A stretch of 64,000 bases of DNA, taken from contig JAHQIW010004555.1 of the NCBI GenBank assembly GCA_019055375.1, positions 310,001-374,000 on the forward strand. The letters run 5' to 3'. The notes under the pieces were generated by a model. It searched no databases, was not told the origin of the DNA, and worked only from the letters and a program-made list of their open reading frames with translations. Source of the stretch: Parelaphostrongylus tenuis (lineage: Eukaryota > Nematoda > Chromadorea > Rhabditida > Metastrongylidae). Below, piece after piece: positions 21,721-32,990 of the stretch. The translations under genes and the position numbers were made by a program. The stretch's first letter is position 1. Each line of letters starts with the position of its first letter.

Positions 21721-22835
21721 AAGGAAGACCAACAGTCTTGAAATAGCACCTGAACCAATAGGTGAGAACGAAGATTTTAGTGGATAGCAAATGAACGAAG
21801 CGAATTGAATGAAAGAAGTGCTGAGCTTAGAAGAATTAATGATGTCTAATCATGTAGGAAAGAGCGCGTTTTCTAGGGATGGCCTCCATCGTTATTAATT
21901 TTGGTGTCATCGTTTACTTATCCGAGCACACAACTCAAGTGTCAGGCTATTTGCTTCTGATCTTCTTTTCAATGTTTTCGTGATTCATTCACTTATATTA
22001 AACATAGTCAGTGCACTATTAAATACTTGAATGAGAATGTTTTTTTTGCTTTCTCAAGACCGTCAACCAAGTTTTTCCCAGAGTATCAAGCACGAGTCTT
22101 ATTTCAATTTCTCAAAATGTAGAACTATACATTAATTTCTCGTCCTATAGAAAATGTTTTGCTTACTTTGTTCTTGTTAATGCCGCAAGCTTGTTGATGA
22201 CGTACCACTCTACTTTCGTGACCCATTAAACGCATTATGAAATTTTGAAGTGTCAATGATTCACTTACATCGCTCACTACTCTATCTTGTTATAAAGCGA
22301 TCAAGGGCGATTGATTTATTGATATAGTTGATAAATTCAAAATTCTCCCAATTTCATGAATTTCCTTTAGACTGAATGAGAGGTGGAGAGAGTACTGGGT
22401 TCGAAAAGCCTTGCAGCAATAAGCTCAAGGTTTTTGGTTCAACGAGCTTGAGCAGTCATTTCACTCTTTCGGTGCCTAGTAAATAATAGAAGACCTATCT
22501 GCAAAAAGCTATCTTCATGCCACAAAGGCCAGCGTCCCATTCTTCATCTGTGATGAAAGCATAGAAACGTACAATCAAAGCTGTTTAGGGATTTCAGGAG
22601 AAAAAACTAGGCTGAAACTGGATGGCAAACATGATCGGAAATTTGCAAATTTCAAGTGGCAAACATGAAAGCTATAATACGTTTATACGTGAAGGATGTG
22701 GCAACGAATAAAATGAAGAAAGCGCAGACACTTGGGACAAATAAATAATGAATAATTTGAGTTAAAAAGTTCAACTCTCTGTAAAACGTGCCATTAGTAA
22801 TTGATAAGCGTGAATCTTAAAGACTAATCCTGATT
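21721..22835. other. no gene recognised
   Basis: AT-rich. No supported exon, RNA or repeat. Confidence 0.4.
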
Positions 22836-23068
22836 AGCTGACGCGAGGTTAGTAGTAGTAGCAGTAGTAGTAGTAGTAGCAGTAATAGCAGTAGTAATTC
22901 GCTGGCTGACTTTTCAGCGACTCGCTTTCTTGAGAGCCTAGACGTACGTCTAATTCAACGTCTAATACAACGTACGTCCACAATGAAGATGGTGAGTAGC
23001 CGAAACGTCAGCCATCGAACTACTACTGCTATTATTGCTACTACTACTAGCAACCTCGCGTCTGCTAA
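22836..23068. repeat. palindromic MITE-like element with AGT microsatellite arms
   Basis: Terminal inverted repeats 'gattagctgacgcgaggtt' and its near complement 'cctcgcgtctgctaatc' flank AGT-rich arms (22852-22895 and the complement at 23022-23050). The centre holds a second inverted pair around 'ggctgacttttcagcg' and 'cgaaacgtcagcc'. No coding capacity. Confidence 0.7.
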
Positions 23069-23255
23069 TCAAAATAAGCCTTTACGACTTCAGTATATTG
23101 GTCTATCTTTTTTTGTTGATCTTGGAAAATTAGATTGAGTAAAATAACTATGATAAGCGCTGAGATGCTGATATTCTACTAGGGGCTTAAGCCTGCCCAT
23201 CTAGTTAGAAATCGGACTGTATCCTGATGTTATCTAGATCTAATTTTCGACCAAG

Positions 23256-23441
23256 TCAAATGGATGGCATGTTTTCTATATCTTTTTTGACGGTTCTGTC
23301 AGTCTTAAATTCAGGAGTGTCAAGAAAATGCTCACTGCTATTTAGTTCATCTTTACAGCTATACTCAGTAGTGAAAAGCATAGATATCGATTTATTATCA
23401 AAACAATATGAGCCATATACGGCTTGTAAACATTTTTTGCT
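23256..23441 (-). CDS. uncertain ORF, possibly frameshifted gene remnant
   Basis: The minus strand is open for about 60 codons before TGA at 23256-23258, with protein-like residues such as YSCKDELNSSEHFLDTPEFK. A second overlapping minus frame, running to about 23560, also looks protein-like (KNTSTMMDIVNPYDTSAKAK). The two could be one reading frame broken by a frameshift. No family recognised. Confidence 0.25.
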   Translation of the reverse strand, partial: SKKCLQAVYGSYCFDNKSISMLFTTEYSCKDELNSSEHFLDTPEFKTDRTVKKDIENMPSI

Positions 23442-23929
23442 TTAGCCGACGTGTCATAGGGATTCACTATGTCCATCATCGTCGACGTGTTTTTCAATGC
23501 CTTCAATTTTATTTTGTTGCCTTGTTGATATAGAACATCCTAGGCGCCTCCCTTTTTCAATTGTAACAACCAGCCTTATCCGCCTGAGAATTATTCTATC
23601 TAGAAGATGTATTTTTGAAGATCAGGCAATTTTTCTAGTTCAAAAATCTTCAGAATTGATTTTAGGAATGAAAGGCAATTAAAGACATTTTGTTGACTAC
23701 TTTCGTCTCACACGATTTACCTATACATCTACTGTGCAGATCTCATCACTCCTTGCATTTCATTGTTTCCTCGCCTCCAAACCGAGTGTCCTTTTCCTTG
23801 AAATTTTTACGTGTTGGTCCGGCTGCTGATTGAGCATTGCATTATTCTTCATGAATGTCGTTGTACGCTGGTCGAATTGGTTGTCTTGAGTGCTAAGTCA
23901 GCTGGCGTTTCGAGCGTGGATTTGAGGAA

Positions 23930-24055
23930 CTGAGTTGGCCCCATACAACTGTGGTCTCGATTTCCCGACTCCGAAGCGATGATGCTTATTAAGCCTAGTT
24001 TAGAGTCTGATCACCACCGTTCACGTTACGTGCAGCGTCACTGCCACTGAGCTAT
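23930..24055 (-). mobile_element. tRNA-like unit (SINE family D)
   Basis: Minus strand: a textbook A box TAGCTCAGTGG followed about 75 nt later by GAAATCGAGACC, a diverged B box. The spacing is longer than in a mature tRNA, and flanking cloverleaf stems do not form. Single copy seen. Confidence 0.4.
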
Positions 24056-24062
24056 TCACTTC

Positions 24063-24275
24063 CTACAGTGGAAAAAGCGTAGTACGTTCTTTAATCTCAT
24101 CCTGAAGACTGTGGAATGTAGTGAGCTGGTAGCTCTGGGTTTTGAGAAGCTCATATGACATCACGTTTGTTATCTTCGACGCTTTGAAGAAGAAATAAGT
24201 TTGTTCAACCAGGAATATGTCAGCCAAGTGGAATTTATCCTGAGCATCACGCGAGTCTATCTTTTCAAAAAACAC
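24063..24275 (-). CDS. uncertain ORF
   Basis: A 70-codon minus-strand frame with an ATG start, MFFEKIDSRDAQDKFHLADI, and later MSYELLKTQSYQLTTFHSLQ. The amino-acid mix is protein-like and a stop follows. No recognised domain. It lies directly next to the SINE D unit, which weakens the case. Confidence 0.25.
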   Translation of the reverse strand: MFFEKIDSRDAQDKFHLADIFLVEQTYFFFKASKITNVMSYELLKTQSYQLTTFHSLQDEIKERTTLFPL

Positions 24276-24949
24276 ATAATTTTCCTTATCTTTCGCCTAC
24301 CATTGTCCGAGTGCTTTTCATTACGAAATTTAGGTAGGAGGTGTTGATGAAAATGAATGATTGTGAAAGTCACCGAAGAACTAAACAGCAGTCAGTGGAT
24401 TCACTTAAATATCATGACTGTCGCCATAATCGTGTGTAGAATGTTTGCAGCAGTTCATAGAGAGTAACGTTTGAGAACCAGTAGATGACCACGCACTGAA
24501 ATTTATACGTCATGTTCGTAAGCAATTTAACCAAATTGATGGTTGCACTAGCAGCATAGCATTATCCCGTGCATATTTATTAGTCAGCTTCGTTCTACTC
24601 ACGACTTCTTCTTCCACATCTATACGAAAATGCTTTGATTTCATGATTTATTGCGTACAACCGTTCTTCTCCTGCAGTAACGCCAGCATTCACTTGTGTT
24701 TCGGAGTTTACAATTTCATTAACTTGAGCATTACATCTAGAGAATCATCAGCAGTTACCAAGATGAGTCACTGAGCTAAATCTATAAGCATTGGCTTAAG
24801 TTGCAAAGAAAGTTTTCCCTACTGTTGTTCTATGCTTGTCTTCTTAATAGAAAAAGAACAAAGTCGATATCAGGTCATAAAAGGATAAAGCTAGATCTTA
24901 TTAGATCATTACTAGGTCGTTCCATAGCTTTTGGCACTTGAGCAATAAA
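24276..24949. other. no gene recognised
   Basis: AT-rich. No supported feature. Confidence 0.4.
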
Positions 24950-25290
24950 AGGCAAATTTTCAGCCAGAGATTATCAAATTTCCATGACTTTGGTATAGTT
25001 CAATTGTGCAAATCCTTGCGAAATTTTGGTGTACAACTTGCCTGCTTTTGCTTAGAAATGGAGCTGTCGCGAGGGCAAATTCTTATCACCGCCCCAAACT
25101 TTTAGATCTTGCGTGCCGCTTCACTAACATCTTCTATGTGCCATTCTTGCATGAGTAGCATGCCAATTTGTTCCCGCGACAGCTCCATCTCAAAGCAATT
25201 TTAGGCAAGCCGTATAGAAAATCTTTGCAAAAAAATGAGACCAAAATCATGCAATATAGTTACTTCTGGCTAAAAAAATTTGATATTCAT
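24950..25290. repeat. palindromic MITE-like element
   Basis: Arms 24955-25085 and 25168-25290 are inverted copies. The best-kept part is 'atggagctgtcgcg' on the left and 'cgcgacagctccat' on the right, flanked by 'acttgcctgcttttgctt' and its counterpart, and outwards by 'agccagag' / 'cttctggct'. The 80-bp centre is unpaired. Non-coding. Confidence 0.7.
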
Positions 25291-25306
25291 TGCTTTTTTG
25301 CTGCTT

Positions 25307-25570
25307 GGGGTGCCGTGGCCGAGTGGTTGTAAGGCTCTTCGCGGCACGAATGGAGCCGAGTTCCACCCCGCGCTACTCTTCCCCACCCCCCAACTGTCTC
25401 CGGCGATCAACAACAACGCCTTATATAATGCCACAGCCAGGCTATCTTTGAGATTTCAAGGAGATTCGCTCAACTAGTCTTTCTACGCTTTTCAAGAAGA
25501 AGACGAAACAACGGATTGAATGCTGAAAGTACTGGGATCCGCACAATAGAAAAAAAGCACTGTGAAGACG
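25307..25570 (+). mobile_element. SINE family A, copy 2
   Basis: Starts TGCCGTGGCCGAGTGGTTGT (the best-preserved A box of the family), then 'ggagccgagttccacc', 'ggctatctttgagatttcaa', and the tail 'gcacaatagaaaaaaagcac'. Full length. Confidence 0.8.
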
Positions 25571-26455
25571 GAATAATGAAGTGCATAAGTGTTTATTGCT
25601 CTAGTGACAAAGCTTATGGAATGGCCTAATATGTACAAGAAGTGTCATTAACTATAAAAAATGCTTCATAAACATGTTATTTTCAATATGGTAACTAATT
25701 ACCTTGCAAAAACTGACTATTAGGTGTCGGATTGCAATTTCAAAATGGGGCAAAATTTGATATTCTAATCAAAAGGTCAAATTTGCTGACATAAGCTATA
25801 TTATCTACATGTCAGATTCTTCATTTAGTCATTGGTGCATGAGGAGATTACTGGATAAAACCAACAATGGAAAGCTCTCATTTTCTTCGAACTTCCACCC
25901 AGACTATAATGAAGGAGCGTTTTTTTTTTCTTGACGGGTATCTCATTTACATGTACTATATTTGAACTATCTAATTCACTACAACTATTCGTATCTTCAC
26001 TCCCTTCACAACATAAGCGCTACCGTAATAAATATTTAGGAATACGAATAATAAACGGTTATTATAGTCTTCATTGACGTCTTCTGGCTGATTCCTAGTA
26101 ACTACGAAATGTGGAACAAATTCAAATAGAGAATGCCATTCATTTGAGTGTATATCGACGAATCGATTCAAGCGCATGATGTGAATTTATACTAAAGTAC
26201 AAGTATTAATCTCTCAAGAGATTGCCACTATTCTCTCTATTATGCATATCACATATGTCCTATTAGAACAATGAACTGAGAAATTCAACGTTTTACGGAA
26301 ATCTGTCCGATAGAACTTTCTCGGCGTCCCATATCTAAAAAAGACCACTGTTTGGCGTCCTGTATCTACAGAGGCAAACGAAAGTGATAATTCTATCAAT
26401 AAAAAGGCTATGAGGTGCTCACCGCATTGATGAGATCTTAGACTTCATAATCAGC
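25571..26455. other. no gene recognised
   Basis: A 68-codon minus-strand frame at 25971-26177 (NRFVDIHSNEWHSLFEFVPH) is mildly protein-like but has no splice context. Nothing else supported. Confidence 0.3.
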
Positions 26456-26641
26456 TTAGCAACTGCTTACATCTTTTAGTTCAGGGAAAGTATACACAGA
26501 GAAATGATAATACTTGATGATTCTAACAACTTTATGTAAATATGCGCTAACAAATTCGTGTATGATTACGAGCGCGTCGATTATGAATGTGAACCTTAAT
26601 GAGTAGCATTCATGAACATGACGTAGATAAATCCAGTTCAT
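26456..26641 (-). CDS. uncertain exon with good donor
   Basis: An open minus-strand frame beginning MNWIYLRHVHECYSLRF ends FPELKD at a GTAAGC donor (about 26468). A candidate acceptor, CCTCTGTAG, lies downstream near 26370 and would continue in phase as IQDAKQWSFLDMGRRESSIG. No family recognised. Confidence 0.25.
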   Translation of the reverse strand: MNWIYLRHVHECYSLRFTFIIDALVIIHEFVSAYLHKVVRIIKYYHFSVYTFPELKDVSSC

Positions 26642-26979
26642 TCAATCATAGCGGTCAATTCAATTGCGATAGTTGAGACTTAAGAAATTCCACTGTGTTC
26701 TCTGTCCAATTAGCCCAATATTTCTGGACTCAAAGCAGGAATGATCAATTTTATTTTTGGATAACTCCTATGATTTAGCATTAATCCCAGAAAAAAATCA
26801 TTATCGATCATTCAACACTTCCGATTCTTGTTTTGTGCAACTGTATTGTGCATCAACAATATTTGAAGAGGTAGATTTGATCGATTGAAGGAAGACGTAG
26901 ATTTGAACGCCTGGAACATGAAGTTTGAATCACTTTTGACAAACAGATCCTTCACATACCATATTGCTCAAGGGCGAGT

Positions 26980-27065
26980 GTGTCTCAATGGTTAGAGGTG
27001 CCTTGCTACTCTCTCTCTTACACACACACACACAGTGGTCAATTCAATCCTGTGTTCTAGACTCA
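26980..27065 (+). mobile_element. tRNA-like unit (SINE family F)
   Basis: A-box-like TGTCTCAATGG and B-box-like GGTCAATTCAATCC flank a (CT)n(AC)n microsatellite that has apparently expanded inside. The 'ggttagaggtgcc' string is shared with units at 30.05 and, more weakly, 35.44 kb. Confidence 0.4.
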
Positions 27066-28310
27066 CCAAGTCTTCAAATAAAAATTCCAGAGGTTAGCAA
27101 ATCTGCAGATGTTATCTAGAAGAATAGCAGAACTGAACTTGTACTTAGATAGGACATTATGAGTTATTGCATGAATTAGAAACTTGCCCAATCACCTCTA
27201 GCAATGCTTATTGATGTCGAATCCATGGCGCATTTCTTAAGAATTGATCAACGCCGAGTTTCTTATTCATTTCTTCATCTGATCGCTTAGAATATTAAAA
27301 TATACTTTTAATGTATCGATAGCTGACATTCTTCATGTATGATTAAGGAGATTTAGAAAAAAAGATTCTTCAGGTAACAACATAAAACGCATTAATTCAA
27401 ATCATATGAAGCGAGAAATTCAAATATTAAGATGTGATTGTTAATCTGTATTGGACTCTATCCAGAACGTAATTCACTTAGCGCAATACAGTGAGACACT
27501 ACCAGGATTGGGGGTTTCTGGGTTAATCGGTCTACGTCGTTGACAAGCATGGGTTTTTGTTGAATTAATGTTTAAATGCGTTTGGATGAGCATAAATCCG
27601 CCATTTACGAGTCTTCAAAGTAAAAATTCCTTTAATCAACTTCAACTTTTTCTTCTATCTTGTGGCTCCCGTAAGTTGTTTCAAGAACTGAAGCAGCCAA
27701 TCTGTTAATTGAATTGAGTATCGGATAGAAAGACGATAATATTGAAAGCTAGTTGAAATAGGAATAGAAGTCTTTCCTAGAAAGGTGTGATGTCACCTAT
27801 TCACATAACCTGGCGTCATGAATTCTCTAAATTTTATCACCTCGCTATCCGATTCGTCTTCTTCAGCCATCATTCATGGGGTCTCCATAAAAAAATTACA
27901 GCGTTGGCAAATCACCACTTGGAAATTAGTATTGACTGAGTAATCAGTGAAGACGTGGCGAATTGATTGCTTGAGATCGTCGTTCCACTCTTCGGCTCAC
28001 AAAATAGGAAAGGGGCTAAGAAGAGCTCGAGGGACTTCAAATTAGTGGTAAAGAGCTATGGTCACCAGATCGTGCGCAGCAAAATCTGTACGTACAGTCG
28101 TCAAAGGGTTATGTCTTTACAAGCGAACACCACGCTAACTATTTGAGTCATTTTATTTACGAATGTGCAACTGCATTTCTCAACCTGACTGGTGAACTTC
28201 GTGAACTTTCAAATCTTACTTTTATTATCCCGAAGAAGTAATTCGGCAATCGTCGGAGTTTATTCGCTATGAGGGCTCACTACAAATGTTCCAGTAACCC
28301 TTAGAGATTT
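27066..28310. other. no gene recognised
   Basis: AT-rich. A short string 'gtcttcaaataaaaattcc' near 27070 recurs at about 27615, hinting at a small diverged repeat. No exon supported. Confidence 0.35.
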
Positions 28311-28740
28311 TCATTCATACTTACAATGCAAAAAGTCGGACATGCGGACTTTGAACAAAGGAGGAAAAACCTCAGAGTTTATTTGTTTGATGAACAAATG
28401 ATACTTCGAAGTCAATAAATGTTTGAAAGTTGGTATAAATCTTGATTCAAGGATAGTAAAGTGATGTGATTGTGATGAATTTACTTTAGACACTAAAATC
28501 TCTTCAACACCACTCACTTGATAATCGGTAATGCTCAAAAATGTAACAATCTCAATCATGAGATATTATAATGACGCAGTACAAAACCTTCACAGATGGC
28601 TTACTGATCTGTCAGCTCAGCGTTGTTTAGTCGTCCATGAAAAGTCGCTTCTACGATATCGAATTGTAATGAAGGACATCCTTAGCTCGAAATCAGCGAT
28701 AAGTGTGTAGTGCAGGATTCCTTCTGACGACTGAGTCTCA
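28311..28740 (-). CDS. uncertain exon-like frames
   Basis: Two minus-strand frames lie here: one open for 82 codons from 28559, containing a GTGAGT and a terminal GTAAGT donor-like site, and one open for 47 codons (about 28735-28600) including ILHYTLIADFELRMSFITI. The second is protein-like. I cannot join them or assign a family. Confidence 0.2.
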
Positions 28741-28999
28741 CACAACTTTCCGTCTAATCATTTTGATATTTTGCAACTTCAAAATCGATGTCTTTGTACA
28801 ATAGCAGTAATGACAAACGTTTTATAGTATCCTAAGACTTTGCCGCCTTATATAGGCGGTGAAGAGTCGCGTGAATAGAAGGCGGAACGAGCACTTTTTG
28901 TTCGTTCCTTTTATCAGTTTCACTGCCCATGTAAGAAAGCAATAACACGAATTTTTTTGTACCACCTATGGTCTTCTAGTCTAAATTTGCGTATTTTTA

Positions 29000-29185
29000 T
29001 TAATCACAACCAAATTCCTAGTGCCTTTACTGTTTTTTTTCCGCAGTGTTGCGATGCTTCTAAACGCCTAAGAGAAGTGAGTGATGAGCAAAAATACGGT
29101 CTCAGACGAGAGTCGAACTCGCTTTTCATGCATACCGAGGACGCGTGCTACTACTACACCACCGAGGTACACTTGCACCACCACT
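29000..29185 (-). mobile_element. SINE family C, copy 2
   Basis: Minus strand: A-box-like TCGGTGGTGTAGTAG, B box GAGTTCGACTCTC, and 'tgctcatcactcac'. The flank 'ttccgcagtgttgcgatgct' corresponds to the copy at 11.56 kb. A further tail copy ('tcgcagcgttatgatgtttc') follows at 29.33 kb. Confidence 0.65.
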
Positions 29186-29284
29186 CATTCTTCAATATCT
29201 CTATGTTAGCTGCCAGCCACCAGTCTTTAACAGGTTTAGTTGAGTATGCGATTTCGCCCCATAAACCAAGTTGAGCTGACAGCC

Positions 29285-29995
29285 ATTATGATAAGTGATA
29301 CTCCAAATTTCTAGTGTTTTACTGCTTTTTTTCGCAGCGTTATGATGTTTCATACACACGTAACAGAACTTAAAATATATATTTAGATATTTTTGCTCAT
29401 CACTCAATTCTCTTCTTTTATCAATTAGTCATTCATGTGGTTTTTTTTTTATCGTGAACTTGCTAATTAACGTTATATTTTGAGTGTCCATTTTTTGATG
29501 AAGAGACGCAAGGTTGATATTACAGAGATCATTCAAAATAATCAATCGTTCTGAGCTTTCGCCTTTTTCAAAACACAGAAAGACCAAATTGACGCGCAGT
29601 CCACTTAGCCAAACACTTTCATAGGCTCGCAGATGAAGCTTAACACTCTCAAGAAGGAATGTACCCATTTGAATTCACGATATTCTAGAGGACTTTCTCG
29701 CAGAAAAAACTTTTTTTCTAAACTTTAAATAATCATTCGAAGGCATAATTTTCTGCAATTTGACTAATGTCTGTGGTCCACAAGACCTTTCTATCTTTGT
29801 AGCATCAAACATAATATGTTTCATATTTTGTTTGCTCTGTTTGCTCGGCTGTTGTCTCTCGGTGCTTTTCGCTAGATTATTGGCAGTCATTCCACAGCCC
29901 AAATCTCAACAAATTTGATGCAAACATTGGTCTCGAAAGGGTTTACACAGAGCGCTGTTATGGCGAAAAGAAACTGCGTTACGTATGGCTCGACA
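29285..29995. repeat. SINE C tail plus dispersed repeat related to 47.4 kb
   Basis: From 29876, 'ttattggcagtcattccaca' followed by 'atctcaacaaatttgatgc' aligns with 47426 onward ('ttactggcagtcatttaata', 'atctcgataattttgatgc') for about 110 bp. The rest includes minus-strand frames of 75-79 codons without splice support. Confidence 0.45.
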
Positions 29996-30039
29996 ATTGC
30001 ATGTACTATTCTCTAAATCTGATGCCATAGAATGAGTCG

Positions 30040-30160
30040 CTTGTCACTCGGTGGTGAGAGGTGCCCTGCGGCACACATGTGGTCGATGGTTGGATCCCGC
30101 GCTCAAGGTTCAGCAGGCTATCCGTCCCTCTGGGGTTTGCGAAGTGATAACAGTCATGTT
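30040..30160 (+). mobile_element. tRNA-like unit (SINE family F)
   Basis: 'cactcggtggtgagaggtgc' then B-box-like GATGGTTGGATCCCG, followed by 'cgctcaaggttcagcaggc'. The arrangement fits a tRNA-derived head. No intact cloverleaf. Confidence 0.45.
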
Positions 30161-31309
30161 TGGGAGAATAACATCACCCACTGCATAGACCACCACGAGT
30201 CATTGTAAGTGTCAGACATGCACTCAATTGTCCGTCAACAATGCTTAGTGAAGTCTACCGCATGAGGTATCCTTTGGAGATTTGGAAACGCTAAGAGCTT
30301 CATTGTTTGTCCTCTCATCCTCTGTCTCACTGAAAATTGAATCTAACCCATTACGCAAAGAGAGCTGCTCAATGGGCCTTACTCATTGAAACAAAATGAG
30401 GAACTCATAATTCCTATGATGCGGGTTCAATTTTTACAAGGTTCAACATCAAGTTTGTCGCTTTTATCTCAAGGTTACAATTTTAGACTCATTTCTTTGA
30501 TCAGGTGATTCTATTCTCTGTGGCAATTCAGCTCAAGTGTTATTTGCATCGTTACTGATCACGTCCATCATTGACATAGGATGGGGACCTCAAAGTTATA
30601 TGGAAGGGAGAAGATAGAGTAAACGGCACTAGCTAATTCCTTGGAAACAAATGATGCACTAGACTCCACTTTTGGCATCGTAGAGGTGATTGAACACATA
30701 TGAATAATGATCAACTCAGAATTGCTTGTTAATCAGCCAAGGCAGTGTTTTCATTTTTTCCCCACAATTTTGCTACGAACGATCCAAAAAAAAAACTAGA
30801 AAACTTGGTTATCCTGGAATTAGAGGTAAAGGAAGCAGCTAGGTATGTACTACGCAGCACCTTCACCTACTAGTCTTCATTCGCCCTGGCGTAACCTAAC
30901 GTTTTTTTTTCTTTTTTCTAGTGGTACTGTCATGTCAGCGATCTCTAGTTATCTGGTCATGAGTTTATGTAATATCATGGAATGGCAAATTGAGGATTAA
31001 AAGCAGAGGCGATGTCATCGTCTAGATGTTTCCTGGAAATGGATCATTACTGGATTAGCAAATGTCTTCCACCCACTCGATGGGCGTGATTATTTTGCAT
31101 GTTTTTTTTTAATGAAAACAAGCTTCAAATATAGCTGACAGTGCAAAGAACTATCTATGCGTGCACGTAGACCTCGCAACCGAGCTTGGAATACAATCAA
31201 TAGTCATGCTTTTGACAAAAACAATAAATTGGTGAGAATATTTTGTAAACTAACTTTCCTTTCCGACATTATCTGTTAATTATATCTATATAAACTGATA
31301 AGTTCGAAG
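30161..31309. other. no gene recognised
   Basis: AT-rich. No supported exon or repeat. Confidence 0.4.
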
Positions 31310-31545
31310 GGGGCGCCGTAGCCTAGTAGTTGTGATGTTTGTCGGGGCGCGCGTGAAGCTGAGCTACACCCTCCCCCCCTTCCTACGCACCCTCTCTGGC
31401 AGTCAGCAACAACGCCCTATGGAGCGTAACAGCCACGTTATCTTCGAAATTACAGGGAGACTCGCTCAACCGGTATTCTACAACGTTCAAGAAGTAGACA
31501 AAAAGCCACACAGTGAAAAAATCATTATGAAGAGGGATCAATAAA
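31310..31545 (+). mobile_element. SINE family A, copy 3
   Basis: Starts GGCGCCGTAGCCTAGTAGTT, continues 'aacaacgccctatgg', 'acagggagactcgctcaacc' and 'acgttcaagaagtaga'. The tail is partly replaced. Confidence 0.75.
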
Positions 31546-31589
31546 GTGTCAAAATGTGGCAAGTTACAAACTTTCAAAGGTGTGATAGA

Positions 31590-31790
31590 GATATCTCTAG
31601 TAGTAGACGTACGTTTCGGAGTTCTCGGAAGCCTCAGCAGTGCCACATGCCTTTAGGTTCACCTCTACGACCCATGTTAGCGGCGCCGAGAAAATATCTT
31701 TTTTTGTCAAGTGTAAAGATCACTTGATGTGACTTTCTTCCAGAGTGATTGATTGTCGATTGCATGGCTTACTACTGTAAGGCAGCATAT
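31590..31790. mobile_element. hammerhead foldback family, eroded copy
   Basis: On the minus strand a GAAA followed by CGTACG-TC and a preceding stem-like 'cttccgagaactcc' remain, but the CTGATGA box has lost two bases (CTGAGG). The 'cctttaggttcacc' string marks the usual neighbouring region, and the internal 'cttgatgtgactttcttcca' resembles other copies. Confidence 0.45.
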
Positions 31791-32094
31791 GTAAAATATC
31801 TTGTACTGATTACATTTGTTTGATTATTAAATCTATTTATTCAAAATAATCAGCTTTAAATGTTTGTTGACTAAGCCAAGATCACGAGGTTGATAAAAAA
31901 TAGTTTGTGGGAGTATTTGTAATGAAGGCGTAAAGTTCTTCACATCCTTTTGAGGTGAATTGTATATCTAAGCTAGTGACGATTCAAGTTTACCATTTGT
32001 AGCACTTACTTAACTGAATGACAGAAGTACAATTACCACAGCAGAGTGCGATATAGTAATGATTTATTTTGTTCGTTTACACTGCCCGTCATCG

Positions 32095-32327
32095 CAATTT
32101 TTCTTGTGCGCATCCCAGTACTTCTCTTATTCAGTTCGTTTTCCGCCTTTTTCTTGGATGAGGTAAAACACTGGTCAATGTCTCCTTGTAATCTCGTGGA
32201 TAGCATGGCTGTGGCGTTCCATAGGGCATTCTTGTTGACTGCCGGAGAGTGCGGTGAAGGGGGGAGGAGGGTTTAGAGCTCGGATAGACGCGCCCCACGA
32301 CGGACATCATAACCACTCGACCTATCA
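32095..32327 (-). mobile_element. SINE family A, copy 4, fused to RTE tail
   Basis: Minus strand: from GGTCGAGTGGTTATGATGTC through 'gaatgccctatgg', 'atgctatccacgagattaca', to the tail 'gcacaagaaaaattgcgatg'. The first few bases of the SINE are missing and replaced directly by the GGTGATA tail of the RTE fragment upstream on the same strand. Confidence 0.75.
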
Positions 32328-32745
32328 CCTGTATCACCTTTCGTCCCGTTGATCGTCGAGCGACTCGAGCAGGTGCCAGCAACATTTCCATTTTTCCTTA
32401 TCGCGTTTAAGAGTACCCCAGTGGATCCTTCTCGCTTTACGAATCTGCTAAACATCATAGCCGTCTTCTATGGCTTTAGTGAAGAAATCGGACCAATGGG
32501 TCGGTTGTCTTCTTGTATGATGATATCTCGAGGAATCCAGTGGGTAACGGCTCTTGTCCATCGGTTATCGTTGAGCGCATCACGTGTCCGGCCCACCTTA
32601 TTTTCGATATCCTGGCGTGTAGAACGGCGTCTCTGATCTTCGATCGTTGACGTAGATCGGGACTTCAGATCCTTTCTCTCATTCGCGAGATACGGGATAC
32701 TCCTAACAACAACCTCTCGACTGTGCGTTCAATGGCGCAAAGTGA
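32328..32745 (-). pseudogene. RTE-type LINE, 3' fragment
   Basis: The minus strand encodes ERTVERLLLGVSRISRMRER, then PDLRQRSKIRDAVLHARISK and IRWAGHVMR, a hallmark block of nematode RTE-1 reverse transcriptase C-termini, followed by frameshifted 3' coding sequence and the tail AGGTGATACAGGTGATA. 5' truncated near 32745. Confidence 0.85.
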
Positions 32746-32887
32746 TAATATAGTAATGCGCTTATAATTTACTACAACAACGTTGAGAATACCGTTCATA
32801 AACTCTTTTTAATGTCTTGTTCACAAATGACTGAATGCTGGAGTGATAAGTGATGAGTGTTAATTTTGAATCTTATCACCTTTGAGA

Positions 32888-32990
32888 CGGCGGTCTGGCG
32901 AAGTGGCTAGAGTAAGAATACACAAGTGGTTCCTGATTGGATCCTTCGTCCAGAGCTCGCGAAGCTTTTCATTCTTCAGAGGTCAAAGAA
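32888..32990 (+). mobile_element. tRNA-like unit
   Basis: GGTCTGGCGAAGTGGCTAGAG holds a good A box (TGGCGAAGTGG), and TGATTGGATCC stands at B-box distance. The downstream sequence 'gtccagagctcgcgaagctt' does not close a tRNA acceptor stem. Confidence 0.4.

Noticed and set aside
22836..23068. CRISPR-like array suggested by regular short repeats
   Set aside because: The repeats are a trinucleotide microsatellite in a palindrome, with no spacers; the rest of the window is eukaryotic in character.
25971..26177. 68-codon minus-strand ORF as a gene
   Set aside because: Mildly protein-like but no splice signals, domain or neighbour support.
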